Source: a virus. From it: a DNA stretch of 24,650 bases. The DNA is taken from IMG/VR virus record IMGVR_UViG_3300028920_000878, positions 1 to 24,650 of that record; one strand, 5' to 3'. The notes under the pieces are model-generated. The model worked only from the letters and a program-made list of their open reading frames with translations. It searched no databases and was not told the origin of the DNA. Below, piece by piece: positions 7,701-14,896 of this stretch. The translations under genes and the position numbers were made by a program. How positions within the stretch are numbered: position 1 is the first letter of the stretch; every line of letters begins with the position of its first letter.

Positions 7701-9292
7701 ACGCGCAATTTCCCATGTTGATAAATTTTCATAGTGACAGATTCATATGCCCACTTGCTAACAGAAGACATCACGAGTACGCCCCATGCGCCGCGAGATC
7801 TCGGTATAACCCTTCTGTTATGACCCTGCCCCCAAATCCCTGACTTGCTGATTCCAGCTGCCCAGGACGCCGCATACGCTGCGTCTGCGTTATCTGCCGC
7901 ATCTTCAGCCGTATCGCCAACAATCGTCCTCCAGGTTACCCCTGAGGCGTTATCAGCTAAATCTGAGTACATTGAGTGAATCATACCATCCATGCCATAT
8001 GCCGATCCCAGGTGAAAAGGACCAAGATACAGGTCACTATTCAGATCTTCCCCGTCATCGTTATCAGCGTCAGGATCATATTGTCTGATATACCCGTCTT
8101 TACAGCCTATGAGGACGTCAGAATAGCCTCCCTGAGGCAGCTTTGTAGTTGCGACTGCCTGGTGGTCCTCATGGTACTCCTCAGGCCACAGAGCGCGATA
8201 TTCAAGGTCTATCCACCAATGTGTACCCGTTCCGCTGTCAGGAGTGATATACAGGTTAATTCCTCTGTTATTTTGATCATATTCCATCCGAATTTCATTT
8301 GCGCTTGTATCTACGTTCTGCAACTCCTCAGGGATAACCAGCGGCGAAAACGGCTCAGGCCTGCTATTTGAGCCAACTCCCCAGGTATACAATCCGTCTT
8401 TTGATAAGAATACGAGTAGCCCGCTATTCGTTACAACAGCAGCTTTAGGAGCTATAATGCCGAATTCATAGCTTATATTCTCTTTTCTGCCTCCACCAAC
8501 ATTAGTTGGATTCCCGTATATAACCCATAAATCGCGGTCAGTACCTAAAATAAGAGCCTGATCTCGCCAGGGGATCATACACTTGATTACAGCGCCAATT
8601 ATACCATTATCACCGACAAACCCGGCATGAGCCATTCCCGAATCATCTTTATCGTCACCAAAATTGAAATCCGTATAATCACCCTGCCGAGCCATGTAAA
8701 ACATATGGTTCTCACCGGCCAAGACGAGCCTTTCCTGGTAAAAACATATAAGCGGCTGATTTGTTGGCGCAGTTGCGTTATCCTGGACAGTTCCTGTTAT
8801 AGGATCGTATATTCTAGGAGTAGCATCTGCTATATGCAGCTTGCCTTCGTGCTCTACCATCTGAAAGGCATTTGATGTGCCTATCGGGTTCACAACAGGG
8901 ACAGCAGATTCAAAAATGATGAAATCTCCATCCTCAGTTATAATAAAATCACCATCTTCTGTTTGCAGAAAGGCTGTAGTAGTTGTAACAGACACGCCAC
9001 GCACGATATTCACGCTTCCGTCTGCAATTACAATGAGATCCTCCTGTAAATCCCCTGCGGAATCAACATAGGAAACCTTCTGCATGCCCGTAATATTATC
9101 TCCGAAATCATGATCTAGCAGTTTCGCAAGTCCTGGACGCGTTCCGCCGCGCCCTCTTTCCTCAAGAGGACCAACGCTGCGCATGTTCCGTGAAGAGAAA
9201 CAGGTAAACGGGCGTGTTTTCTGAGCATATCCCCCCCGGCGGTTTAACCCGCCGAGAGGGAATTCAACATTGAGTGTCCGTTCTTTAGGCAT
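7697..9292 (-). CDS. Tail nozzle/tail tubular-type beta-propeller protein
   Basis: 531 aa, ATG at 9292, five bases after the preceding stop; the SD is only moderate (AGGGA). The opening, PLGGLNRRGGYAQ followed by FSSRNMRSVGPLEERGRGGT, is typical of a widespread podophage structural protein that resembles T7 gp12/P22 gp10-type nozzle proteins. Beta-propeller-like strands follow, for example LICFYQERLVLAG (181-193), DQALILGTDRDLWVIYG (244-260) and GLLVFLSKDGLYTWG (291-305). A tandem TEDGDFII repeat lies at residues 111-126. The gene sits downstream of the adaptor and upstream of the fibre, as expected for a nozzle that binds the adaptor ring and closes the DNA channel. The family resemblance is from memory of motifs, so the exact homologue is uncertain. 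Confidence 0.75.
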   Translation of the reverse strand: MPKERTLNVEFPLGGLNRRGGYAQKTRPFTCFSSRNMRSVGPLEERGRGGTRPGLAKLLDHDFGDNITGMQKVSYVDSAGDLQEDLIVIADGSVNIVRGVSVTTTTAFLQTEDGDFIITEDGDFIIFESAVPVVNPIGTSNAFQMVEHEGKLHIADATPRIYDPITGTVQDNATAPTNQPLICFYQERLVLAGENHMFYMARQGDYTDFNFGDDKDDSGMAHAGFVGDNGIIGAVIKCMIPWRDQALILGTDRDLWVIYGNPTNVGGGRKENISYEFGIIAPKAAVVTNSGLLVFLSKDGLYTWGVGSNSRPEPFSPLVIPEELQNVDTSANEIRMEYDQNNRGINLYITPDSGTGTHWWIDLEYRALWPEEYHEDHQAVATTKLPQGGYSDVLIGCKDGYIRQYDPDADNDDGEDLNSDLYLGPFHLGSAYGMDGMIHSMYSDLADNASGVTWRTIVGDTAEDAADNADAAYAASWAAGISKSGIWGQGHNRRVIPRSRGAWGVLVMSSVSKWAYESVTMKIYQHGKLRV

Positions 9293-9297
9293 AGTCC

Positions 9298-9507
9298 CTA
9301 CTTCGCGTTAAAGTCACAAGAAGTATAAGAACCCTCATTTATATAGAGGGTTGTGCCGGCGCCGCCGTCCGTTTTGATAAACGGACAGCCTTTGGTATAT
9401 CCAGCCGTCCCATCGGTAGGAACAGTTGTCCCTGAAGCGTGTTTCGTGCCAGGAAGCCTGAAATAACCAACTGCATAGCTAAGAACCTTACATACTCTCT
9501 GAATCAT
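9298..9507 (-). CDS. Small Gly/Thr-rich virion protein, 69 aa
   Basis: The start is ATG at 9507 with SD AAAGGAG 8 bases upstream. The sequence contains GTAGYTKGCPFIKTDGGAGT followed by LYINEGSYTSCDFNAK. This pattern, a Gly-rich turn, K-G-C-x-F, T-D-G-G-A-G-T and a closing SCDFNA, recurs as a small protein or as the C-terminal part of larger phage head, fibre or decoration-type proteins. No catalytic residues or membrane segment are present. A short beta-structured virion component is likely. The family motif is recognised but its exact job is not known to me. Confidence 0.7.
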   Translation of the reverse strand: MIQRVCKVLSYAVGYFRLPGTKHASGTTVPTDGTAGYTKGCPFIKTDGGAGTTLYINEGSYTSCDFNAK

Positions 9508-9536
9508 AACTCCACTCCTTTATAAAAATGGGTATG

Positions 9537-9579
9537 GTCGTGGTGAGTGATCCACGACAGGGAGAACCATTCCCCCTGT
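9537..9579 (-). promoter_or_regulatory. Two overlapping hairpins in the only sizeable gap of the lysis/tail region
   Basis: The 77-base gap between the holin-like gene and the 69-aa gene holds a 7-bp perfect stem (9537-9543 with 9552-9558, 8-base loop) and an alternative 6-bp stem (9557-9562 with 9574-9579). The two share bases 9557-9558, so they are partly exclusive. On the minus-strand RNA a T5 run occurs about 8-12 bases after the first stem, too far for a classical terminator. Regulation is inference. Confidence 0.4.
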
Positions 9580-9584
9580 GACCG

Positions 9585-9902
9585 CTACCCGCCATTATCA
9601 TCGTGCAAACACTTTACCTTACTATATATAGCAGTATGCAACTCCTGCTGCATATCTGTTAGCTTTTCATTTGATTCAATCAGTTTCTTATTTGACTCAG
9701 AAAACTGCATCATCACAGTATTAGTATCAAGCACCATACTTTCTAACTTATTCCTCTGATAATCCCTTACCTCCTTGATCTCAGAAGTTAAAGCCTCTTT
9801 CTCTATCGCATCAGCCTTTTCCCTTCTGTTATCCCTGTATATAAACCAAATTATCAGAGCGATTGGTATGCCGAGGCTTTCAATTATCGTTACCCAATCC
9901 AT
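9585..9902 (-). CDS. Holin-like membrane protein (BhlA/UviB-type topology)
   Basis: 105 aa; ATG at 9902 overlaps the preceding TAA (TAATG), with SD AAGGAG inside the end of the lipoprotein gene. One hydrophobic N-terminal segment (residues 4-20, VTIIESLGIPIALIIWF) is followed at once by basic residues (YRDNRREK). The rest, about residues 27-95, is a long hydrophilic, heptad-like helix. This layout is that of BhlA/UviB-type holin-like proteins: one N-terminal membrane helix and a charged cytoplasmic coiled coil. It would collect in the inner membrane and help release the host cell contents. The neighbouring lipoprotein and small membrane protein support a lysis cassette. Identity rests on topology rather than a diagnostic motif. 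Confidence 0.65.
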   Translation of the reverse strand: MDWVTIIESLGIPIALIIWFIYRDNRREKADAIEKEALTSEIKEVRDYQRNKLESMVLDTNTVMMQFSESNKKLIESNEKLTDMQQELHTAIYSKVKCLHDDNGG

Positions 9903-10180
9903 TAGTCAATCTCCTTCTTAGGTGCTCGTCCGCGAACATACGCACCGGCGGGGATAGTGCCTTTCCCCGCCGGCACCCACTCCTCTTTTTCTTCGTTCCA
10001 TACAAGGATCTCGGCTTCAACCGGACGAGCAAGCCTTACGGCTGGCGCGTCCATGTCAATAAAATTGAACTCGCGAACAACCTTATTGACCGGCTGAAGA
10101 AAGCAGCCGCTAGTGATAATCAGAATCACGAAAAGGATCACGAGGATTAATTTTCGTTTCATCTTCAGATCCGACATCAT
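9902..10180 (-). CDS. Small phage lipoprotein, candidate lysis (outer-membrane spanin-like) component
   Basis: The start is taken as ATG at 10180, because GAGGAAG lies 8-10 bases upstream. A longer reading from TTG at 10225 overlaps the previous stop (TTGA) but puts 15 hydrophilic residues before the signal sequence. The 92-aa product has a basic start (DLKMKRK), a hydrophobic core (LILVILFVILII, residues 11-22) and a lipobox TSGC with Cys26, so it should be lipidated and anchored by signal peptidase II. The mature part is about 67 residues, with RLARPVEAEILVW and GTIPAGAYVRG. It sits directly before a holin-like gene. Outer-membrane spanins are small lipoproteins in lysis cassettes, but this one is not Pro-rich like Rz1 and no partner inner spanin is clear, so the role is tentative. 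Confidence 0.7.
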   Translation of the reverse strand: MMSDLKMKRKLILVILFVILIITSGCFLQPVNKVVREFNFIDMDAPAVRLARPVEAEILVWNEEKEEWVPAGKGTIPAGAYVRGRAPKKEID

Positions 10181-10221
10181 TGTATTCTTCCTCTTCTTCT
10201 TTTGTTTTTCCGAGCAAGGCC

Positions 10222-10437
10222 TCAATCAGTGCCTTCAGGATCGCTATTATCAGCTTCATCCTTTGCATCCTTAATCATCTCGACACCTTTCTTGACTTCC
10301 TTTACTGCTTCTGTTGCATCAGGAACAGTATTCGGATCGCCATCGAACTTATCGGCAAGATACCCCGCAATAGCAGAGAGTATCATGCAGATACCAACGA
10401 TAAGAACTTTGATAAACTTCTTTTTCTTTTCGCCCAT
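10222..10437 (-). CDS. Small single-pass membrane protein, 71 aa
   Basis: The start is ATG at 10437 with SD AGGAG about 7 bases upstream, in the short gap after the adaptor stop. The sequence is MGEKKKKF, a hydrophobic helix (residues 9-25, IKVLIVGICMILSAIAG), then an acidic and Lys-rich tail containing VKEVKKGVEMIKDAKDEADN. A positive N-terminus followed by one membrane helix predicts N-in/C-out topology. Together with the lipoprotein and the holin-like protein downstream it forms a block of three membrane-targeted small proteins, so it may be a second holin, an antiholin or an inner-membrane spanin-like partner. None of these is proven; no family motif was recognised. Confidence 0.7.
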   Translation of the reverse strand: MGEKKKKFIKVLIVGICMILSAIAGYLADKFDGDPNTVPDATEAVKEVKKGVEMIKDAKDEADNSDPEGTD

Positions 10438-10446
10438 AGATTTCTC

Positions 10447-11463
10447 CTATGCCTCAATAATGATACCATTGACAGTTAATGTATACGGCCTGTAAGCGTA
10501 GTTAGCAGGACGCTGTTCGTACTCTCCATGAGTACCTACATTTCCGAAAAACTTTTGCTGCTGTTTGCGATCCCTGGCAACGTCAGACTTGAGCCTTTGC
10601 AGGAAATTCTGATAATGGATTCCATATTCATCATTTATGATCGCATCTGCTTTTGCAAGGCAGCTGAGAGTAAGAAGTTCTGCGAATTTCATGGTTCCAA
10701 CAGGGAAAGTCGGAGTATCGTCAAGCGCATCAACAAGAATCTCAAATTTATACCCTAAAGTCCATGCTGCGTCAGGAGTTGGATAAAACATGATCTGCCA
10801 TCTTTGACCGGTCAGGCCGTCACCTATTGACTTAAGCCTTAATCCAGCCACCCGGGGCGTGTCATACTCAACCTCTGCGGACCTCAGGGCCCTGATCTTT
10901 CCCTCTCCTACGTCAACGACAACAGGCAGCTCCTGATCGTCAGGTTGGAAGTGCATGCGGCTTGAGATCATGCGTCCGAATCCATCCGGTAAATCATAAT
11001 CTCCATCGTGATACAGAGTCCAATCATCTTCACCAGCAGCAACATCATCACCAACTACTGTTAGCTGAGTGTCAGAGTCATACGAGGTTATGGTGTATGT
11101 TACCCCAGCAATTACCAGCTGCCCATGATCTACTGCCCAGGTAGAGGCGTTAGAGAACGTATCCCCACCTGACAATGTGAGCGTTCCGCTTGAAACCTCA
11201 ATAGTTCCTGTAGTAGCATCACCTGTCAGCGGTGCTTCAGTTGTTATTGTGGTAACAGGCTTCAGGAACGTCCACTCATAACCTTCTTCAACGCCGTCAA
11301 CAGACGGAGGATAAAGATACTGCTTATACCCCTCCTTAACGGCTCTGTCGCACAATGCTCGTTCATCGGCTGTTAATGTGGTATAATCAGCCTCTCCATA
11401 ACATAAATGCGAAACGGCGTTCATTAGGTTTACATGGGTGATTGATAATGTTGATTCAGCCAT
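10447..11463 (-). CDS. Head-tail adaptor/connector protein with inserted beta-module
   Basis: 338 aa; ATG at 11463 lies 8 bases inside the preceding gene. Helical N- and C-terminal parts flank a beta-rich insert. The N-terminal helices include DERALCDRAVKEGYKQYLYP (33-52) and then YEWTFLKPV. The insert (about 72-150, with GTLTLSGGDTFS and VTYTITSYDSDTQLTVV) is followed by YDLPDGFGRMI, a long hydrophilic region, and a C-terminal helix GIHYQNFLQRLKSDVARDRK. This order is typical of a widespread podophage adaptor-type protein that binds under the portal. It lies between the capsid genes and the nozzle-like gene, as expected. The recognition is by motif and position, so adaptor is likely but not certain. 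Confidence 0.7.
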   Translation of the reverse strand: MAESTLSITHVNLMNAVSHLCYGEADYTTLTADERALCDRAVKEGYKQYLYPPSVDGVEEGYEWTFLKPVTTITTEAPLTGDATTGTIEVSSGTLTLSGGDTFSNASTWAVDHGQLVIAGVTYTITSYDSDTQLTVVGDDVAAGEDDWTLYHDGDYDLPDGFGRMISSRMHFQPDDQELPVVVDVGEGKIRALRSAEVEYDTPRVAGLRLKSIGDGLTGQRWQIMFYPTPDAAWTLGYKFEILVDALDDTPTFPVGTMKFAELLTLSCLAKADAIINDEYGIHYQNFLQRLKSDVARDRKQQQKFFGNVGTHGEYEQRPANYAYRPYTLTVNGIIIEA

Positions 11464-11719
11464 TTTCTACCTTTGCAGTAACAGTTTCTTTCTTTTTAAC
11501 AGATTCGGGCGGGGCAATCGGTGCGGCATGGTAATATCCGCAAATCATGCAAAGGAGTATCAGTTCTGATGGAGTTATGCTGCCAGCGCTGCATACGTCC
11601 TTCATCTTTTTATACTCCTTATATGCCGAAAGTAAGCTATTCGGTACTTCTCCGTCTACTCCAAGACCGAGTATACGGCGAAAATCCTCAACTACGCTGC
11701 CTTCAACGGGTGATTCCAT
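11456..11719 (-). CDS. Unknown small protein, 87 aa
   Basis: I choose ATG at 11719, with AAAGGA 5-6 bases upstream, over an in-frame TTG at 11755 that lies inside a strong hairpin. The product begins MESPVEGSVVEDFRRILGLG. It has a central helix (SLLSAYKEYKKMKD), a hydrophobic stretch with two Cys (ELILLCMICGYYHAAPIAPP) and a Lys-rich end. The hydrophobic stretch is short and contains Tyr and His, so a membrane helix is doubtful. The end overlaps the adaptor start by 8 bases, which suggests coupled translation. Function is unknown. Similar small genes between capsid-type and adaptor-type genes often encode head-completion or assembly factors, which is only a positional guess. Confidence 0.65.
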   Translation of the reverse strand: MESPVEGSVVEDFRRILGLGVDGEVPNSLLSAYKEYKKMKDVCSAGSITPSELILLCMICGYYHAAPIAPPESVKKKETVTAKVENG

Positions 11720-11742
11720 TCTTTTCCTTTCATAATGTGAGG

Positions 11743-11767
11743 CGGGAGGAGGCAAAGCCTCCTCCCG
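11743..11767 (-). promoter_or_regulatory. Perfect 11-bp hairpin after the decoration-like gene
   Basis: Positions 11743-11753 (CGGGAGGAGGC) pair perfectly with 11757-11767 across a 3-base loop. It begins 13 bases after the decoration-like gene stop on the minus-strand transcript. No T-run follows, so it is not a standard intrinsic terminator. A role in protecting the upstream capsid message from 3' decay, or in partial attenuation, is inference. Confidence 0.6.
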
Positions 11768-11779
11768 ATCCTCTCTGTG

Positions 11780-12850
11780 TTAGGCCTGGGTTGCCCCTAC
11801 AATGCCGGTAACTACCCATATTCCGTCCCACCTGAGAATCAGCACTTCATCTGCTGCATCAAAGGTACAGGAAGCAAAGGCAGTTGCCTTGTCCATCTGA
11901 AGACCCGCAGTTGCAGGCGTGACTTTTACTGCGTTCGTGGTCATTGCCCCGAGGCAGTAAAAACCTTTCTTCAGACCGAACTGATCGCCGTCTGCAAGCG
12001 CCCCATTGGCGTCTGCTGTTGCGATAGTGATGCTACCATTGATATAGGTAACACCGCCGACCATGTAGGACATTACAGCCGCTCCGCCGGTATTCGGGGG
12101 AGTGACAGTTTCCACAAGACCGGATTCTTCGCCGTCAAGCAGCTTGGCAAGACAGGTCTGATTTCCGTTCATTGTGTAGTAGGAACAGGTCACCGCAGCG
12201 CCCGTAGTAGCAGAAACCGCAGACTCAGTAAGCACAATAACAGTTGTGCTTGTGACGCTTGCGACTTCATACTCGCCAGGAACAACATACAGCGATCCGT
12301 CTTCATCCTCTCCGCCGATGATGAAAACCTTATCCCCTGCTACTGTGTCTGCAAACTGAGCAGCGCCAGCAGTAAGAGTAAGGCCATCAGTAGACAGAGA
12401 ACCCGTCCCGTCAATCTCGCCGCCATCTATCCCGCTTGCATTTGTCTGCATGGGAATAGCAGATCCGCGTCCTGCGAAACCTTTGAACTTGAACCGCCCG
12501 GCATCACCCTCTCCGACAGAACATGTCACCATGCCCGTATCAAGAACAGTGTCAACACCGATAGCGATTTCGCAGATAGACCCAGGCTCGTTGATTGTGA
12601 CCCACGTTTTACCGGTAACACCGATAGTAACGTTGTGGTCCAGGACACCGGCGAAATGCCGGTTGTTGGAAACTGACGGAAGCTCAACGCGGTTGAAGCG
12701 TTCCCCGTCATTTTCCGTTGCGGTTCCATAGTCAGAGTTATAACACAAACCCTGGCCTTTGACGAAAGTATCGCCATTGGAACCTGTGAGAAGGACTCTC
12801 TTAGGAATCTTTCTCGCTTGCGAAAGATGTTTTGCATCTTGTGAGGCCAT
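11780..12850 (-). CDS. Capsid-associated (decoration/head-fibre-type) protein
   Basis: I choose ATG at 12850 (AAGGAG 7 bases upstream) rather than TTG at 12856, giving 356 aa. It immediately follows the major capsid gene. The N-terminal domain has a pattern common in proteins next to podophage capsid genes: KGQGLCYNSDYGTA (31-44), NRHFAGVLDHNVTIG (63-77) and VTINEPGSICEIAIGVDT. A beta-module occupies about 150-226 and resembles the insert in the adaptor. The C-terminus ends ILRWDGIWVVTGIVGATQA. The protein is acidic and Gly/Thr-rich with few helices. Decoration or capsid-stabilising function is inferred from position and composition. Confidence 0.7.
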   Translation of the reverse strand: MASQDAKHLSQARKIPKRVLLTGSNGDTFVKGQGLCYNSDYGTATENDGERFNRVELPSVSNNRHFAGVLDHNVTIGVTGKTWVTINEPGSICEIAIGVDTVLDTGMVTCSVGEGDAGRFKFKGFAGRGSAIPMQTNASGIDGGEIDGTGSLSTDGLTLTAGAAQFADTVAGDKVFIIGGEDEDGSLYVVPGEYEVASVTSTTVIVLTESAVSATTGAAVTCSYYTMNGNQTCLAKLLDGEESGLVETVTPPNTGGAAVMSYMVGGVTYINGSITIATADANGALADGDQFGLKKGFYCLGAMTTNAVKVTPATAGLQMDKATAFASCTFDAADEVLILRWDGIWVVTGIVGATQA

Positions 12851-12887
12851 ATTCAATCTCCTTTATTTAATGGCCCGTTTGAAATAG

Positions 12888-12936
12888 GGAGAGCCGGATT
12901 ATCCGACCCTCCTCTATGCAGTAGGATCATCCTACT
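12888..12936 (-). promoter_or_regulatory. Tandem hairpins between major capsid and decoration-like genes
   Basis: In the 90-base gap, AGTAGG (12920-12925) pairs with CCTACT (12931-12936), starting four bases after the capsid stop in the transcript. A second stem pairs 12888-12898 with 12902-12912 (9 of 11 positions matched, 3-base loop). No T-tract follows either. They may stabilise the capsid mRNA or set the capsid:decoration ratio; this is inference. Confidence 0.45.
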
Positions 12937-12940
12937 TAGT

Positions 12941-13978
12941 TTACTGATAGAACACAGCCTGACGTCTGAGATCATCACAGCAGATGTTCCATACCATTGA
13001 AACGACAATGGCGAAACAATGCGGCTGGTTCGGGAGGCGCTGGACTTTGATCCTCTTCATGAACCAATTCTTGAGGAATTTGGCGTAGAAGTGGTTGAAG
13101 TCAATCATATAGAGCGGATTATCGCTCTTTGCGTCCATGTACGGAACATACTGAATCTTTGCGCCCCTGAAGACGGGTTCCTGCGTACTCAGGTCAAAAC
13201 CCAGGCTGTCGTTGTTGCTCTTTGCAACATTCTTCAGCGCGTATTTTGTTGCCCAATTACTGAAGATCCCGCGCGAGTAGCCTGAGCGCCCCATTCCAGG
13301 TTCGGGAGCGGGCGCTACCCACCTTGTTTTGTCGGCCGCCTGCTCCATCATATAGATGAGGCCTGTCGGCTCAACATCATCCACCGCAGTATACTGTCCG
13401 GTGAAGTTCTTATGGCGCGGATAATCCACGCTGGAAACCCCGGCACGGCCTGAAGAAAACCCTGTCGGGTTTCCGCCGTGAAAGCCGAGGGTTGCGTTTT
13501 TAGTGATCCAATATTCTACGCCGAACGGCGTGTCATTGTCACTTTCTGCTGCGGGAATTCCCCATACGTCCTGCTCGGCGAGTTCCACCATTGAGGTAAG
13601 CATACGGGAATTCTCCATTTTGACCAGGTCAACGATCTCCTCAGGACCGCCGTTGATTGCTGCTTCCCTTTCATCATAGACCATGTGTCCGTCCATGTAT
13701 GTCCAGGGGACAGTACCCTCAACCATTGAATCATCACGATTATAGTTGATGGTATTGAAAAGCCCCACATGCTGCGCACTGTGGTTGTGGTCGGTGACGT
13801 AACGTAATGTTATGCCCCTTCCGCCTCTCTGCTGTTCTCTTTTTGCCTTTGCTATCTGATTGAACCCAACGTGAGCTGTGAGGTCGGTCATTTCGCCGAT
13901 CCATTTACCCCTGTTAAGGTTATTCAGCGTGGCAATGACAGCATCGGGCATCTGTTCGGGTGTAAGTACCTGTGGCAT
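12941..13978 (-). CDS. Major capsid protein (HK97-fold type)
   Basis: 345 aa, ATG at 13978 with SD AAAGGA 8-9 bases upstream. It follows the scaffold gene and precedes a decoration-like gene, the usual place for the main shell protein. Visible features are a helical N-terminus (TPEQMPDAVIATLNNLNRGK), a basic segment KAKREQQRGGRGITLRYV (43-60), NRDDSMVEGTVPWTYMDG, a long spine-like helix GPEEIVDLVKMENSRMLTSM (106-125), and later strands such as RGAKIQYVPYMDA and PLYMIDFNHFYAKFLKNWF. The length fits HK97-fold capsid proteins without large insertions. It should assemble with the scaffold and portal into a procapsid. The fold is inferred; a 3D prediction would decide it. Confidence 0.85.
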   Translation of the reverse strand: MPQVLTPEQMPDAVIATLNNLNRGKWIGEMTDLTAHVGFNQIAKAKREQQRGGRGITLRYVTDHNHSAQHVGLFNTINYNRDDSMVEGTVPWTYMDGHMVYDEREAAINGGPEEIVDLVKMENSRMLTSMVELAEQDVWGIPAAESDNDTPFGVEYWITKNATLGFHGGNPTGFSSGRAGVSSVDYPRHKNFTGQYTAVDDVEPTGLIYMMEQAADKTRWVAPAPEPGMGRSGYSRGIFSNWATKYALKNVAKSNNDSLGFDLSTQEPVFRGAKIQYVPYMDAKSDNPLYMIDFNHFYAKFLKNWFMKRIKVQRLPNQPHCFAIVVSMVWNICCDDLRRQAVFYQ

Positions 13979-14005
13979 TACCTATCCTTTCTTAACAATT
14001 TAGGA

Positions 14006-14884
14006 CTAATCATCGTCCTCAAACAGAGCCGCAACTGCATTGATAGCGTCCTGTTCACGATCTGCTTCTGTGACATCATTATTCCTGTCATCTGAAGAAG
14101 AAAATCGCCCTGACGTATCACGAGGCCGGTTCACCGACTTACGCGATCTCCTTTTTGAGGCCTTAGATTTTCTCTGTCCTTTGATAATATCGCCAAAAGC
14201 GCTCTCAAAGGCTTTTTCGGATAACTCATTGTCGCTAAGCTCCTGGCCGGCATCTTTCGCATCTGCTGCGATAGTTTCTTTATGCCGGTCAAACTTTGCA
14301 CGATCAAGATTCTCATATCCTTTGCCCAGCTCGGCTAACTTATTGGTGAAAAAATCACCACCTGAGGAAGAACCATTCTTCTCCAGGTCATTGATTTTGC
14401 TCTGTAGTTCTTTAGCGACTTCCTTGAGAGCAGAGAAAGCCTTAACTACATCTTCATCATATTCTTCGGGGTCAAGATCGGGAATCTGAGAAACCAAATC
14501 ATCACCCTCTCCGCTGCTGTCATTCTCGCCGGGAATCCCTTCATCCGACTCGTTGCCAGCCGCCTTATTGGCTGCCTCAAGACGCTCAATAACGCTTTCA
14601 GGCGTTACTTTTGCTTCCTCAATAGACAAACCAACGCGGACGCCTCGTTCAATGTGTTCATCGGTGACGGAATCATCATCGTCATCCAAATCATCATCAT
14701 CGTCCTCGTCATCCTCATCATCCTCAGGGCGGCCTCCCTGGGGATCATCCTCATCACCCTTCGCTCTTTCGTCTAAAGGGTGTTCGTTTTCTTCTGTTTC
14801 TTTGATAGCATCATTTATGCCTTCAAGAAAATCTTCCGGTACAGCTTCATCTACTACCGGTTTTGCTTTATTTTCATCACTCAT
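14006..14884 (-). CDS. Capsid scaffold protein
   Basis: 292 aa, ATG at 14884 with a strong SD (AAGGAGG, 7 bases upstream). It is extremely acidic, with an Asp/Glu run at residues 54-71, and mostly low-complexity or helical. A helical segment around 150-175 (VVKAFSALKEVAKELQSKIN) is followed by more helices and a basic patch near 235-250 (QRKSKASKRRSRKSVNRPR). The end is again acidic (FEDDD). An acidic, helical protein with a basic C-terminal patch directly before the capsid gene is the standard profile of a scaffold protein, which directs shell assembly and is then released or degraded. No protease motif is visible. Confidence 0.8.
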   Translation of the reverse strand: MSDENKAKPVVDEAVPEDFLEGINDAIKETEENEHPLDERAKGDEDDPQGGRPEDDEDDEDDDDDLDDDDDSVTDEHIERGVRVGLSIEEAKVTPESVIERLEAANKAAGNESDEGIPGENDSSGEGDDLVSQIPDLDPEEYDEDVVKAFSALKEVAKELQSKINDLEKNGSSSGGDFFTNKLAELGKGYENLDRAKFDRHKETIAADAKDAGQELSDNELSEKAFESAFGDIIKGQRKSKASKRRSRKSVNRPRDTSGRFSSSDDRNNDVTEADREQDAINAVAALFEDDD

Positions 14885-14896
14885 AACACTTCCTCC

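Noticed and set aside
3807-9292. Diversity-generating retroelement target in a tail gene
   Set aside because: There is no reverse transcriptase, no template/variable repeat pair and no C-type-lectin-like Asn-rich end in any tail gene here.
10181-10225. TTG start at 10225 for the lipoprotein gene
   Set aside because: It overlaps the previous stop, but ATG at 10180 has a better SD and gives a normal signal peptide. The TTG remains a possible weak alternative.
11777-12676. Long plus-strand open frame (299 codons)
   Set aside because: It lies wholly opposite the decoration-like gene, has no SD or operon context, and the product is Cys/Ser-rich noise. All convincing genes are on the minus strand.
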